From positions 11,781-75,780 of the forward strand of contig CAYXWN010000003.1 of the NCBI GenBank assembly GCA_964468815.1: 64,000 bases of DNA. The letters are read 5' to 3'. The position numbers were made by a program, and so were the translations under genes. This stretch comes from UMGS621 sp964468815. GTDB taxonomy: Bacteria; Bacillota; Clostridia; Christensenellales; Borkfalkiaceae. Below the pieces are notes generated by a model. The model was given only the letters and a program-made list of their open reading frames with translations, did not search any database and was not told where the DNA came from. This document shows, in pieces, positions 25,045 through 33,171 of the stretch (positions within the stretch are counted from its first letter, which is position 1; every line of letters starts with the position of its first letter).

Positions 25045-25260
25045 AAAGAAAATTAAGTTTTCGATAAGAAACTTTTAACTTTTCTGTTGGCAACACTTTC
25101 TACCGCACTTGCGTTAGACTTGCTCAAAGAAAATTAAGTTTTCATAAAGAAACTTCTAAATTTTCTGCCGGCAACACTTTCTACCGCACTCGCGCTAGAC
25201 TTGCTCAAAGAAAATTAAGTTTTCGTAAGAAAGCCTCACTTTCTTAAACCCGTATCCGAA
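25045..25260. repeat. 81-bp direct repeats
   Basis: AAAGAAAATTAAGTTTTC occurs at 25045, 25126 and 25207, exactly 81 bases apart, each followed by a similar block. The first two share CAACACTTTCTACCGCACT and AGACTTGC. Partial copies occur at 24681 and 24761, the former with the same CTTTCTTAAACCCGTATCCG tail as the last unit. Confidence 0.85.
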
Positions 25261-25372
25261 TTATTATTAATTTTTGCCTTTTTTTTTATAGCGAGTGAAA
25301 CTGCGGTCAAGTATTCTTTTCTTTTAACCTATTTTTACTGTTAACTTTTTTATTTTCAATCTGTTTTTCTCT

Positions 25373-25412
25373 CCCCTTGTCGTAGCCCACATTAGTGGGC
25401 TACGACAAGGGG
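25373..25412. repeat. Hairpin array member 1: perfect 18-bp arms
   Basis: Arms 25373-25390 (CCCCTTGTCGTAGCCCAC) and 25395-25412, loop ATTA. No U-tract follows (CATTTTG). Confidence 0.9.
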
Positions 25413-25474
25413 CATTTTGTAGGTTAATATGAATTATAAAAATCTATTTTCTTATTTAAGAGGAAATACCATCT

Positions 25475-25513
25475 TGCTCTTTTGGAGCTCATGAAATGCG
25501 CTCCAAAAGAGCA
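25475..25513. repeat. Hairpin array member 2: 14-bp arms
   Basis: TGCTCTTTTGGAGC (25475-25488) and GCTCCAAAAGAGCA (25500-25513). The loop CATGAAATG can pair further as CAT/ATG. Confidence 0.9.
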
Positions 25514-25581
25514 TTTATTATATTGATAGTCTTTCATTTTTCCCTTGTCACATAGTGCAAAACTAAAAATCCTACCTTTCC

Positions 25582-25621
25582 ACGAGTCCCCAACACGCAT
25601 TTATGCGTGTTGGGGACTCGT
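25582..25621. repeat. Hairpin array member 3: perfect 19-bp arms
   Basis: Arms 25582-25600 (ACGAGTCCCCAACACGCAT) and 25603-25621; tip CGCAT-TT-ATGCG. Confidence 0.9.
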
Positions 25622-25714
25622 CATAAAAAGTGAACTACTTTTAGGCGTAGTTATGCCTTTTTAGAAAGAATTTATTCTATTGATAACCACTTAATCTTTC
25701 TACCCTTTCTTTTG

Positions 25715-25733
25715 GGGCGCATGAAATGCGCCC
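25715..25733. repeat. Hairpin array member 4: 8-bp core plus outer pairs
   Basis: GGGCGCAT (25715-25722) and ATGCGCCC (25726-25733) around GAA, with an outer TTCTTT/AAAGAA pair interrupted by an internal loop. The tip CGCATGAAATGCG resembles member 2. A separate 20-bp palindrome, ATTTCATTTATAAATGAAAT, lies at 25745-25764. Confidence 0.8.
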
Positions 25734-25786
25734 TCTTAAAGAATATTTCATTTATAAATGAAATTGTACATTCACATACTTCATCA

Positions 25787-25823
25787 CTCTCCAAGCATGC
25801 ATTTTTTATGCGTGCTTGGAGAG
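25787..25823. repeat. Hairpin array member 5: 16-bp arms with one wobble
   Basis: CTCTCCAAGCATGCAT (25787-25802) against ATGCGTGCTTGGAGAG (25808-25823), T-rich loop. Outer CACT/AGTG pairs extend the stem across a two-base bulge. Confidence 0.88.
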
Positions 25824-25877
25824 AGTGGTTCGTTATAAAAGGAAAGTGTTATTATAACTTTGAATCACGTACTAAAA

Positions 25878-25922
25878 TCTCCCCCGTAGAGCGAACACAA
25901 CGTGCTCGCTCTACGGGGGAGA
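25878..25922. repeat. Hairpin array member 6: perfect 17-bp arms
   Basis: TCTCCCCCGTAGAGCGA (25878-25894) against its complement ending at 25922. After one mismatch the stem resumes as CAC/GTG around AAC. Confidence 0.9.
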
Positions 25923-26340
25923 AGTACAAGCAAATTGCTTAGATCTATTTTTCAAGGCGCAGTTATTGTGGAGAAGCAACCAAAAATTCGTGAACTCGAC
26001 GGCAAGGTAGTCGTTTTTGCGGAGCGATTGCAGTTTTTGAGAGGCGTTTTTTTGAGTAGTTTTGCGAAAAATGTCGAAAAACGGCGAAAAATTGAGAAAA
26101 ACTGTTGTCTGTTGTAAGATAATAAAAAATAAATGGTATCAAGAAAATATCGGGCAACACGAACAACGCCCCGATGATAAAGAAAATAATATCGACTTTC
26201 CCTATTTAAGCGATAACGTCGTATATCAATTACGCTGTTCTTTATATACGTCGGTAAGCCTGAGAGAATAGACGGTAAACGTGTGCATGACATAAGGATA
26301 GTTTATAAACTGATAGGCGCGGTGGATATACCGCAAGAAT
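25923..26340. other. Intergenic stretch with no recognised feature
   Basis: AT-rich DNA between the hairpin array and the IS200-type element. No open frame here has a ribosome site or recognisable product. Confidence 0.5.
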
Positions 26341-26935
26341 AAAAGCAAAATTAACTTGGGGAAAATAAAAATCCCCAAGGATAATTAGCACATACAACTT
26401 GGAATTGCAAGTATCACATAGTTTTTGCACCGAAGTATAGAAGAAAAATATTCTACGAACAGCATAGACGAGAAATAATGGAAACAATAAAAGAATTATG
26501 TCGATGGAAAGGTGTAGAAATAATAGAAGGAGAAATGGCGATAGATCATGTGCATTTGCTTGTAATGATACCGCCCAAGATGAGTGTGTCTGGATTCATG
26601 GGATATCTGAAAGGCAAAAGTAGTTTGATGATATATCAAAAGTGTGGTTCTGCAAAATTTCAATACAGATGCAGGGAGTTTTGGTGCAGAGGATATTATG
26701 TAGATACGACAGGAAAAAATACCGAAGCAATAAAAAAGTATATACAGAATCAACTAAAACAGGATAAAGAGAATATGCAATTAAGTATAGATTATCCTGA
26801 TGACCCTTTTAAGGGTAGCAAGTAACAATCGCAATGACTGCCAGGTCGACAAATGAGTGCTGAGCACTCGGGCTAGTAAACAAGGGCTACGTCCGAAAAT
26901 GAAGACCCACCGGCTTAGCCGGTGGGTTACTTTTA
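26341..26935 (+). mobile_element. IS200/IS605-family element with degenerate tnpA
   Basis: The left hairpin CTTGGGG/CCCCAAG (26355-26379) precedes tnpA. The right-end hairpin ACCCACCGGC-TTA-GCCGGTGGGT (26905-26927), followed by ACTTTTA, is the usual IS200-group end. These elements have no terminal inverted repeats and move as single strands. Exact tips were not determined. No tnpB is present. Confidence 0.7.
26385..26825 (+). pseudogene. tnpA: IS200-type transposase TnpA lacking its start
   Basis: The frame opens at 26385 (LAHTTWNCKYHIVFAPKYRR) directly after an in-frame TAA. The expected start region ATGGATAAT... now reads AAGGATAATTAG, so the start codon is changed and a few bases are gone. 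The rest is complete: HUH motif DHVHLLVMIPP and catalytic tyrosine in KKYIQNQ. The first in-frame ATG is 26478, after the conserved first strand, so a product from there should be inactive. It may be mobilisable in trans. Confidence 0.75.
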
Positions 26936-26948
26936 CAGGAGGTGCAAC

Positions 26949-27116
26949 ATGGCAAACAAAAGCAAGGAAACCAAAACCGAGCGTGTGACTATAAGTGCGC
27001 AAATCGGAAAACCCGCGCAAGAGCAGTTGGTAAAAATTGCCGCCCGCAAAGACTTGAAGTTTAGCGATGTTTTGAGGGCGGCTATTAACGACTACATCGC
27101 AAAAGAAAGCAACTAA
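26949..27116 (+). CDS. Small ribbon-helix-helix-like protein
   Basis: 55 residues with AGGAGGT at 26939. VTISAQIGKPAQEQLVKIA followed by FSDVLRAAINDYIAK has the strand-helix-helix pattern of CopG/Arc-type DNA-binding proteins. It begins right after the IS200 right end and heads a run of phage- or plasmid-like genes. The regulatory role is inferred. Confidence 0.55.
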   Translation: MANKSKETKTERVTISAQIGKPAQEQLVKIAARKDLKFSDVLRAAINDYIAKESN

Positions 27117-27140
27117 CCCCAAAACCATAGGAGGCTCACT

Positions 27141-27422
27141 ATGAACAACAACCAAACCGAAAACATCAAAGACGAATTAAAACGAATTGCGGCAAAGCAA
27201 ACACTCGGCTTGCCACTTTCAGACCGCGACAACGCGATACTTACGCTTTACGGTCAACCCGAAACGGACGCGGCAAACGCGACCGACGAGCAAACACGCA
27301 AAGACATCGCCGTCGACGTTTGTTGCGCTTTAATTGCACCGCTTGCCGATATATTCGCGCCCGTCATTGACGCGGTCGTCGATGTCGTTTTAATGAAAAT
27401 CAAAGACGGAGGCGCGCAATGA
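27141..27422 (+). CDS. Hypothetical protein of the accessory cluster
   Basis: 93 residues. A GGAGG site precedes the start and the end overlaps the next start by four bases. An acidic, polar N-terminal half (KDELKRIAAKQTLGLPLSD) is followed by a hydrophobic helix (CCALIAPLADIFAPVIDAVV) that could be amphipathic or membrane-associated. No family recognised. Confidence 0.55.
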   Translation: MNNNQTENIKDELKRIAAKQTLGLPLSDRDNAILTLYGQPETDAANATDEQTRKDIAVDVCCALIAPLADIFAPVIDAVVDVVLMKIKDGGAQ

Positions 27423-27829
27423 ACAGGCAACATATTTACAGGGGCAAACGGCTTGATTATGGCACGTTTGTTGAAGGCGATTTATTCTATCGCAACGACA
27501 CACCGTGCATTATGCTTGCAACCGACATTGACGGCGGTTTTGATTGGGTCGAAGTACACCCCGACACCGTCGACGAATTCACGTGCTTGACCGATAGGAA
27601 CGGCAAAAACATTTACGAGGGCGACATTGTAAAGATTGACGGAAAGTACACGCGGTACGTTGTGTACAGCGGCGAACATACGGCATTTTGCGCAATGCGC
27701 TACATCGACAAACAACAAAGCGAATTCACGGGCACGCTCGGAGACGGGTACGACAATTACAAAAGGCAATACGAAGTCGTCGGCAACATCTACGACAACC
27801 CCGAATTGTTGGAGGGGGCGAAATTATGA
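27419..27829 (+). CDS. YopX-family phage protein
   Basis: 136 residues. It follows the YopX pattern: an N-terminal YRGKRLDYGTFVEGDL, a central DWVEVHPDTVDEFTCLTDRN, then GKNIYEGDIVKIDGKYTRYV and a C-terminal YEVVGNIYDNPELL. The family is common in temperate phages and mobile elements of Firmicutes; its function is unknown. It overlaps neighbours on both sides by four bases, so it is one operon. Confidence 0.8.
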   Translation: MNRQHIYRGKRLDYGTFVEGDLFYRNDTPCIMLATDIDGGFDWVEVHPDTVDEFTCLTDRNGKNIYEGDIVKIDGKYTRYVVYSGEHTAFCAMRYIDKQQSEFTGTLGDGYDNYKRQYEVVGNIYDNPELLEGAKL

Positions 27830-28338
27830 AAATCAAACTCACGACTTACGAGCCGCCCGCAAACTTGCCCGTGTGTGATTTTCACACCGTCGAATATTAC
27901 GACGAAAGCGGCAAAATGACGTGCAAAGCATATCACGGAATATCGGAGCAAGGTGCGAACACTTACCCCGAAAAAGCGGTTTACATCGACGACGACGTGA
28001 AACAGTTTTTATGGCGGCAAGCATACGACAGACTCGACAGCACCGACCGCAAGGCGGTTTTGGCAGTATTCCCCGACATTTTGGAAAAGGACGGGGCAAA
28101 GTTAAAAGCGGTACACGACGTTGTAACGATTGCCCGCTTAAATATTCGCAAGCATTTTGGCGAGCCTTGCGCCCGTTGCTGCGGGTCGGGCAGTTACGCA
28201 CGGTTGGTCGCGTTTACGCTTGTTGACGACAGTATATGTCACAAATGCTGCGGGTCGGGTAAACAATTACCGCGCTTGACCGACAAAAAGGTTGCGGAAA
28301 TCGCAAAGTTTTTTACCGAACGGAGGCAAAGCAAATGA
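27826..28338 (+). CDS. Accessory protein with two CxxCxGxG-like zinc motifs
   Basis: 170 residues; start ATG 27826 after GGAGGGGG. The C-terminal part has CARCCGSGSY and CHKCCGSGKQ, two DnaJ-like zinc-knuckle halves about 30 residues apart, probably binding one or two zinc ions. The N-terminal 120 residues match no family I recognise. Overlaps on both sides suggest operon membership. Confidence 0.6.
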   Translation: MKIKLTTYEPPANLPVCDFHTVEYYDESGKMTCKAYHGISEQGANTYPEKAVYIDDDVKQFLWRQAYDRLDSTDRKAVLAVFPDILEKDGAKLKAVHDVVTIARLNIRKHFGEPCARCCGSGSYARLVAFTLVDDSICHKCCGSGKQLPRLTDKKVAEIAKFFTERRQSK

Positions 28339-28801
28339 AATTGACAAAATGCTGTATTTGCGGCAAGGAATTCACGGGGCACGGAAACAACCCCGCCCCG
28401 TCGAAAATTTTGGCAAGTGTTGCAACGACTGCTACTTCAACCTTGTTGTACCGCGCCGAATGTTGGACACAAAAAAGGCGGCGGCACGGGCGGCGGCTGA
28501 CGCAATATCGTCGGCACCGTTGCAAAAGCACGAAAGCGCAAAACTTAACGAATTTGTCGGGCAACGCGTACGTATCGAATTTTGGGACGGTGACTCCGAT
28601 GTCGGCGAATTACACAAAGACACGCTCGCAACCTACACACAAAACTCCGACGCACCAAACACGGAAATTATCGGGTATTACCTTGACCGCGACCCGCGCG
28701 GCGAACTGCACTTCAAAAAGTCGCACGTCGTAAAAATCAAAAGAGAAAACACAACACGGCTTGGTTTGGTCGACCCGATACCGAACGGAGGCAAACAATG
28801 A
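28335..28801 (+). pseudogene. Phage-type zinc-finger protein, frameshifted
   Basis: The start frame gives MKLTKCCICGKEFTGHGNNP. From about 28395 the sensible sequence continues in another frame (VENFGKCCNDCYFNLVVPRR... to 28801). Joined, it is a typical phage CxxC...CCxxC protein of about 155 residues with a C-terminal domain (RVRIEFWDGDSDVGELHKD). The break lies in the C-rich run CCCCGCCCC (28391-28399) and needs a one-base change. Confidence 0.7.
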
Positions 28802-29040
28802 TAAACTGCTTGAATTTTAGGCATTTAAGGGACAATGGCGACGCGGACGCGGTCGACTATCAAGACAATATCAAGGGCAATGCCACAATCGTTACCGAGT
28901 CGGGCAAGGTTATCAAAGGCACGATAATTAAACCGACGCAGGGCGGCGGGCTTACCCCTATTGTCGACGGTAAAGGTTACGTATCACACTTCGCGACATG
29001 TCCTTTTGCGGGGCAACATCGCAACCCGTGTCGAAGGTGA
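28798..29040 (+). CDS. Hypothetical protein of the accessory cluster
   Basis: 80 residues; the start overlaps the preceding stop (ATGA). The sequence (NIKGNATIVTESGKVIKGTI) looks beta-rich. No recognised family; the C-terminus HRNPCRR is basic. Confidence 0.45.
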   Translation: MINCLNFRHLRDNGDADAVDYQDNIKGNATIVTESGKVIKGTIIKPTQGGGLTPIVDGKGYVSHFATCPFAGQHRNPCRR

Positions 29041-29043
29041 TGT

Positions 29044-29385
29044 ATGCCGATACCTGCACACGAACGCAAAGACAAGCCGACGACACCGACCGTACTTTAT
29101 TTGTGCAACGGCGAGGACACGCATTGCTCGAAAACAAATTGCGTGTATTCGGGCGGCGACTGCAAGCACACGTCAAATATCGAATACGCCGTCAACTTCA
29201 AAAAATACATACCGTCGAACGGCGGCGAAAAATTGACCTTCTTTGAAAACGAAAACTGTTTTGTCGGAAATATCACCCCCGCGTCGGACGCGGCACAACC
29301 CGTCGTAATCGGGGGCGACCTTGCGAAAGGGGCCGACCATATCGCACCCGCGCCCGAAACGTCCGACAATGGCGGCGGCAAATGA
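29044..29385 (+). CDS. Cys-rich accessory protein
   Basis: 113 residues. A cluster of four Cys (LCNGEDTHCSKTNCVY, GGDCKHTSNIEYAVNF) is of the type found in small phage proteins that bind zinc. The tail is low-complexity (PAPETSDNGGGK). It overlaps the methylase start by four bases. Function unknown. Confidence 0.55.
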   Translation: MPIPAHERKDKPTTPTVLYLCNGEDTHCSKTNCVYSGGDCKHTSNIEYAVNFKKYIPSNGGEKLTFFENENCFVGNITPASDAAQPVVIGGDLAKGADHIAPAPETSDNGGGK

Positions 29386-29990
29386 TAATCGAACGCAACA
29401 ACATTTACAACGTCGATTGTCTTGTCGGGTTGCGTGATATGTTACGGGGGGGCTCGCTGATTGCGTCATTACCGACCCGCCGTACCTTATCAACTACCAA
29501 ACTCGCCACCGTCAAAATAAGCAAGACAAATTTTGCAAGCCGATTGCGAACGACGACAACCTGCAACTCATTGTCGACTTGATACCGTTGCTTTACGACG
29601 TTATGAAAGACAATACCCCCGCTTTATATGTTTTGCAATTCCGATAAAGTCGATTTTTTCAAACAGCAAGTCGAAACGCGCTTTACGATTAAAAACATCA
29701 TTGTGTGGGACAAAGGCAATCACACGGCGGGCGACTTGGGCGCGCAATACGGCAAACGTTACGAGTTTATTATTTACGCAAATAAAGGTCGGGCACCGTT
29801 TACCCCCGATGTGCCCCGATACGACGATGTGTGGGCTTTTCCCCGTGTTACGGGAGCAGAGCAAATACATCAAAACCAAAAGCCGATACCGCTTTTAATG
29901 CGTATCGTCAAGCAACACACAAAACCGCACGACATCATACTTGACCCGTTTATGGGCAGTTGCTCGACGGCGGTTGCGGCGACGTCCGTC
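29382..29990 (+). pseudogene. Adenine-specific DNA methylase, frameshifted and truncated
   Basis: MIIERNNIYNVDCLVGLRDM opens the gene. The catalytic DPPY motif (VITDPPYLINYQ) lies in a second frame after the run of seven G at 29446-29452, where one more G restores the frame. A second shift lies in the C run near 29617, after which MFCNSDKVDFFKQQ and the SAM-binding DPFMGSCSTAVAAT follow. Just after that motif, near 29990, methylase similarity stops and an ABC transporter begins in the same frame. Not functional as read. Confidence 0.75.
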
Positions 29991-30928
29991 GTGTTTTACC
30001 TTGGTGGCACTATGGAGCTTCTCAACGCCGTGGTTATGATAATATCCGCGTTTATTTTATTCGGCGCACTTGATAGCGCAGGTAGTTATTCCGCTATGCT
30101 TAAAAACGTAGATCTGTGCGTAAGCAAGGCGCAATCCGTGCTTACCATGCCGACAATGGATACCGACGGACGGGATATCAATCCTTCAAATTACGATATC
30201 GACGTGGGAAACGTGGAATTTTCCTATGACGAGCGAAAAATCATAGACGGCGTTTCCGTGCATATTCCCGAAAAAACGACGACTGCAATTGTCGGACCTT
30301 CGGGTGGTGGAAAAACAACGCTATGCCATTTAATTGCAAGGTTTTGGGATGTCGATAAAGGCAATATAAAATTAGGCGGTCATAACGTAAAGGAATACTG
30401 TATGGACAGTCTTATGCGGAATTTCAGTTTCGTGTTCCAAAACGTTTATCTCTTTCAAGATACCATCGCCAATAATATCCGCTTCGGTCAGCCCGACGCG
30501 TCTATGGAAAAAGTGATTGAAGCCGCGAAAAAAGCTTGCTGTCACGATTTTATAACAGCACTTCCCGATGGCTACGAAACGGTGATCGGAGAAGGCGGAG
30601 CAAGCCTTTCGGGGGCGAAAAACAGCGTATTTCCATAGCAAGAGCTATAATGAAGAACGCGCCTATCATCATTCTGGACGAGGCGACGGCGAATGTAGAT
30701 CCCGAAAGCGAGCAGGAGCTGACCACCGCCATTGAGGCGCTGACCAAAGAGAAAACGATTATTATGATAGCGCACAGGCTGAAAACCGTTCGACACGCGG
30801 ATAACATTTTGGTGGTAGACGGCGGCAAGATCGTTCAAAGTGGTACGCACGAACAGCTTATCGAGCAAAGCGGAATTTATCGTCGCTTCGTTGAATCGCG
30901 CGAGCTTGCCGTCGGTTGGAAAGTATAA
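29991..30928 (+). pseudogene. ABC exporter, C-terminal part, frameshifted
   Basis: The first visible part is the last membrane segment (ELLNAVVMIISAFILFGALD), then a nucleotide-binding domain: Walker A GPSGGGKTT, Q-loop FVFQNVYLFQDT and Walker B IIILDEATANVD. The LSGGE signature is split by a one-base loss in the G run at about 30610-30614; adding a G restores LSGGEKQRISIARAI. The N-terminal membrane domain is missing. It resembles peptide or multidrug half-exporters. Confidence 0.75.
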
Positions 30929-30968
30929 AGGTCTACACAACTGAAACAAAAAGTAAAGGCGGTGTAAT

Positions 30969-31511
30969 ATGAAAAAAGAAAAAGATGTTAATAAAAAAAT
31001 CCTGCCTTCATTCGGGGTAGGACCGCTATATGTGATCGTCTGCGCCGTAATAACGGTGGTAGGAATTGTTCTCGATTGCTTCGGAATACTCTCTATGGGA
31101 TAAATAGCCCATCTCTCCTTAAAGATCGTGTTTTACGTCCTTGGCGTCATACTTATTGCTTCGGGTATCGTAATGTGGCTTTTTGCCGTTGTAATCGGGA
31201 AAGTGGATAAAGACATTGAGAGCGGCAAGTTGAAAACTACAGGTATCTATGCGGTGGTAAGAAATCCCATTTACTCGGTGTTTTTGTTTGTTTTCACGGG
31301 AATACTGCTGTTTTTCACAAACCTGTGTTTGCTTAGTCTGCCCGTATTATACTACATCTATATGACTGTACTTATGATATGCACGGAAGAAAAGTGGTTA
31401 AAAGAAAAATTCGGTGCGGAATATGTGTCGTATTGCAAAAAAGTTAACCGTTGCTTGCCGTGGTTTCCTAAAAACGCACGGATAAACGATAAAAACCGTC
31501 AAAGATATTGA
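30969..31511 (+). pseudogene. Isoprenylcysteine methyltransferase-like membrane protein with internal stop
   Basis: A frame of 181 codons from ATG 30969 is interrupted by TAA at 31101-31103. The downstream part has ICMT/NnrU-like features: several membrane helices, GIYAVVRNPIYSVFLF (the RNP-x-Y motif) and EEKWLKEKFGAEYVSYCKKV near the end. A product starting at the GTG at 31128 would keep the conserved part, so partial function is possible. It lies 40 bases after the ABC remnant. Confidence 0.7.
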
Positions 31512-31608
31512 AATGGGGAAACAATATGCTATATACGACGATTGGAGCGAAACTTTGAAATGATATTCGGAATAAGTAGACGAAAACAGATTTAGGAGGA
31601 ACACGTAA

Positions 31609-32106
31609 ATGAATATACCTATAATTTTAATTGAAATTGCCGTAATGTTGATTTGTTTCGGATCGTTGGTGTTCGGAATGTTGTTGATAAGCCCTTTGAC
31701 GTTTATAAGTGACTATCCGACCGAAATTCAAGCGGAATACTACCGTTCGCAACAAAAGCACGCAACCAAGGCGAAATTGACGAGGTTTATGATTATTAAG
31801 AAACTCATAGCCGTAATCGTCTTTCTTTTCTTGTTTGCGTTGATGCTACATTTGGCAGGCGCAACCGCTTTTTGGCAAGGCGTATTATTTACGGCGGTGT
31901 ACATTTTTTGTATTTTTGCATTCGATACTTTCTTTTTGGATTGGGTATTGTTTGCAAATATCAAACGGATTCGTTTGCCCGGCACGGAGCATATGGAAAA
32001 GGAATACCGTCAAAAATGGTTTCACGTAAAGGTGTGCTTGCCCGTTATTCCGTTTGCGGTGCGTGCATGCTTTTTAAGCAGCGGTTTAATGTTGCTCCTT
32101 TGGTGA
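31609..32106 (+). CDS. Integral membrane protein, unknown family
   Basis: 165 residues with TAGGAGG 12 bases upstream. About four transmembrane helices. A charged segment (KRIRLPGTEHMEKEYRQKW) precedes the last helix. Immediately followed by a second small membrane gene; the two may form a pair. No function assigned. Confidence 0.65.
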   Translation: MNIPIILIEIAVMLICFGSLVFGMLLISPLTFISDYPTEIQAEYYRSQQKHATKAKLTRFMIIKKLIAVIVFLFLFALMLHLAGATAFWQGVLFTAVYIFCIFAFDTFFLDWVLFANIKRIRLPGTEHMEKEYRQKWFHVKVCLPVIPFAVRACFLSSGLMLLLW

Positions 32107-32113
32107 GGTGGAT

Positions 32114-32617
32114 ATGAAAATAATTGTTGCGGTTGCTTTTTATCTGTTGTATTGGTTTTGTTGCTTCCTTGGTACGGGTACGGACAAAAAGAATTTGTTC
32201 GGACTACGCTCTTACCCCGACGAGGTGCAACGTGTTGTCAAAAACGAACAGTCGATTGCGCAGTATCTGCGAAAAGAAAAGTCCGTTTGGTCGATACTTT
32301 TAGGAAATTTACTTTTATTTACGGTCGTCTTTTCCGTGCTCGGCGTTGCGCTGAAAAGTGTTCTCGGATTAACGGATTATTTGTCGACGTTTGTCTACTT
32401 TTTGCTTTTAGGTGAAGGGCTGGGCTTGTTTGACTTACTTGTGATTGCCCTTTTGTGGTGGCGAAACACCAAGCGTATCCGTTTTTCGTTTTTGCCTGAA
32501 AAAGAGTCGTATCAAACCCCGAAAAAGCACGTCGGTTCGTTTTTACGTGGAATTCCGCTGTTTGCCGTCGTTGCGGCGATTTCGGCGGGGATAGTAACGC
32601 TTATAACGATATTTTAA
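32114..32617 (+). CDS. Integral membrane protein, unknown family
   Basis: 167 residues; ATG 32114 follows GAGGTGG, so the GTG at 32108 is not needed. About four transmembrane helices with a charged segment RNTKRIRFSFLPEKESYQ before the last. That layout repeats the layout of the preceding gene (KRIRLPG...), so the two may be distant paralogues. Confidence 0.65.
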   Translation: MKIIVAVAFYLLYWFCCFLGTGTDKKNLFGLRSYPDEVQRVVKNEQSIAQYLRKEKSVWSILLGNLLLFTVVFSVLGVALKSVLGLTDYLSTFVYFLLLGEGLGLFDLLVIALLWWRNTKRIRFSFLPEKESYQTPKKHVGSFLRGIPLFAVVAAISAGIVTLITIF

Positions 32618-32635
32618 TTAAGTGAGGCTACAAAT

Positions 32636-32900
32636 ATGAAGTATTCGGGAATGCCCTTTGGAATGAGGATACTATTTGAAAAATCCTTTCGAGATAATCT
32701 TGCGATCATGTTAGGCTTGGAGAAACTTGAATCCAAAACAGTGATGAAAAAAGCCAAAACGAAGTACAAAGAAATGATCGTTAAACTTCCCGAACATGTT
32801 AGGCTTGGAGAAACTTGAATCCAAAACAGTGATGAAAAAAGCCAAAACGAAGTACAAAGAAATGATCGTTAAACTTCCCGAACTTGAAAAATGGCAGTAA
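32636..32900 (+). pseudogene. N-terminal remnant of an ATC-hydrolase-like protein, broken by a tandem duplication
   Basis: MKYSGMPFGMRILFEKSFRD resembles the opening of the L-2-amino-thiazoline-4-carboxylate hydrolase-like family. Bases 32707-32794 are repeated exactly at 32795-32882. Because 88 is not a multiple of three the frame is lost; without the repeat it would read ...KEMIVKLPELEKWQ and stop at 32900. Even then it would be only the first fifth or so of the family length. Confidence 0.6.
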
Positions 32901-32998
32901 GAGTCGTCTTTTCGTTCGTGAATTGTTAAATCGAGGATTGCGCTTGGTTTGACGATTCACTTTTTTTATAAACGACGTATCGGGAAATCTAAAATATA

Positions 32999-33056
32999 AA
33001 GGTTATCGAACAAATCGTTTTTATTTCAAGGTTATCGAACAAATCGTTTTTATTTC
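32999..33056. repeat. 29-bp exact tandem duplication
   Basis: The block beginning AAGGTTATCGAACAAATCG at 32999 is repeated at 33028. It lies in the non-coding stretch upstream of the fbp promoter. Confidence 0.9.
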
Positions 33057-33119
33057 ATTTATAAAGTTTAATTATAGGGTAAGGAGAGAAAACCTTTTTT
33101 CGCGGCTTCCGTAACTTCT

Positions 33120-33148
33120 TTGACATTTTTGCGCCGTTATATTATAAT
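33120..33148 (+). promoter_or_regulatory. Consensus sigma-A promoter for fbp
   Basis: TTGACA (33120-33125), 17 bases, TATAAT (33143-33148); fbp starts 24 bases later. Confidence 0.85.
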
Positions 33149-33171
33149 AATAACAAATCGGGAGGTTAAAT

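Noticed and set aside
25712..25942. 76-codon frame across the hairpin array
   Set aside because: It reads through three inverted repeats, has no ribosome site and encodes no recognisable protein.
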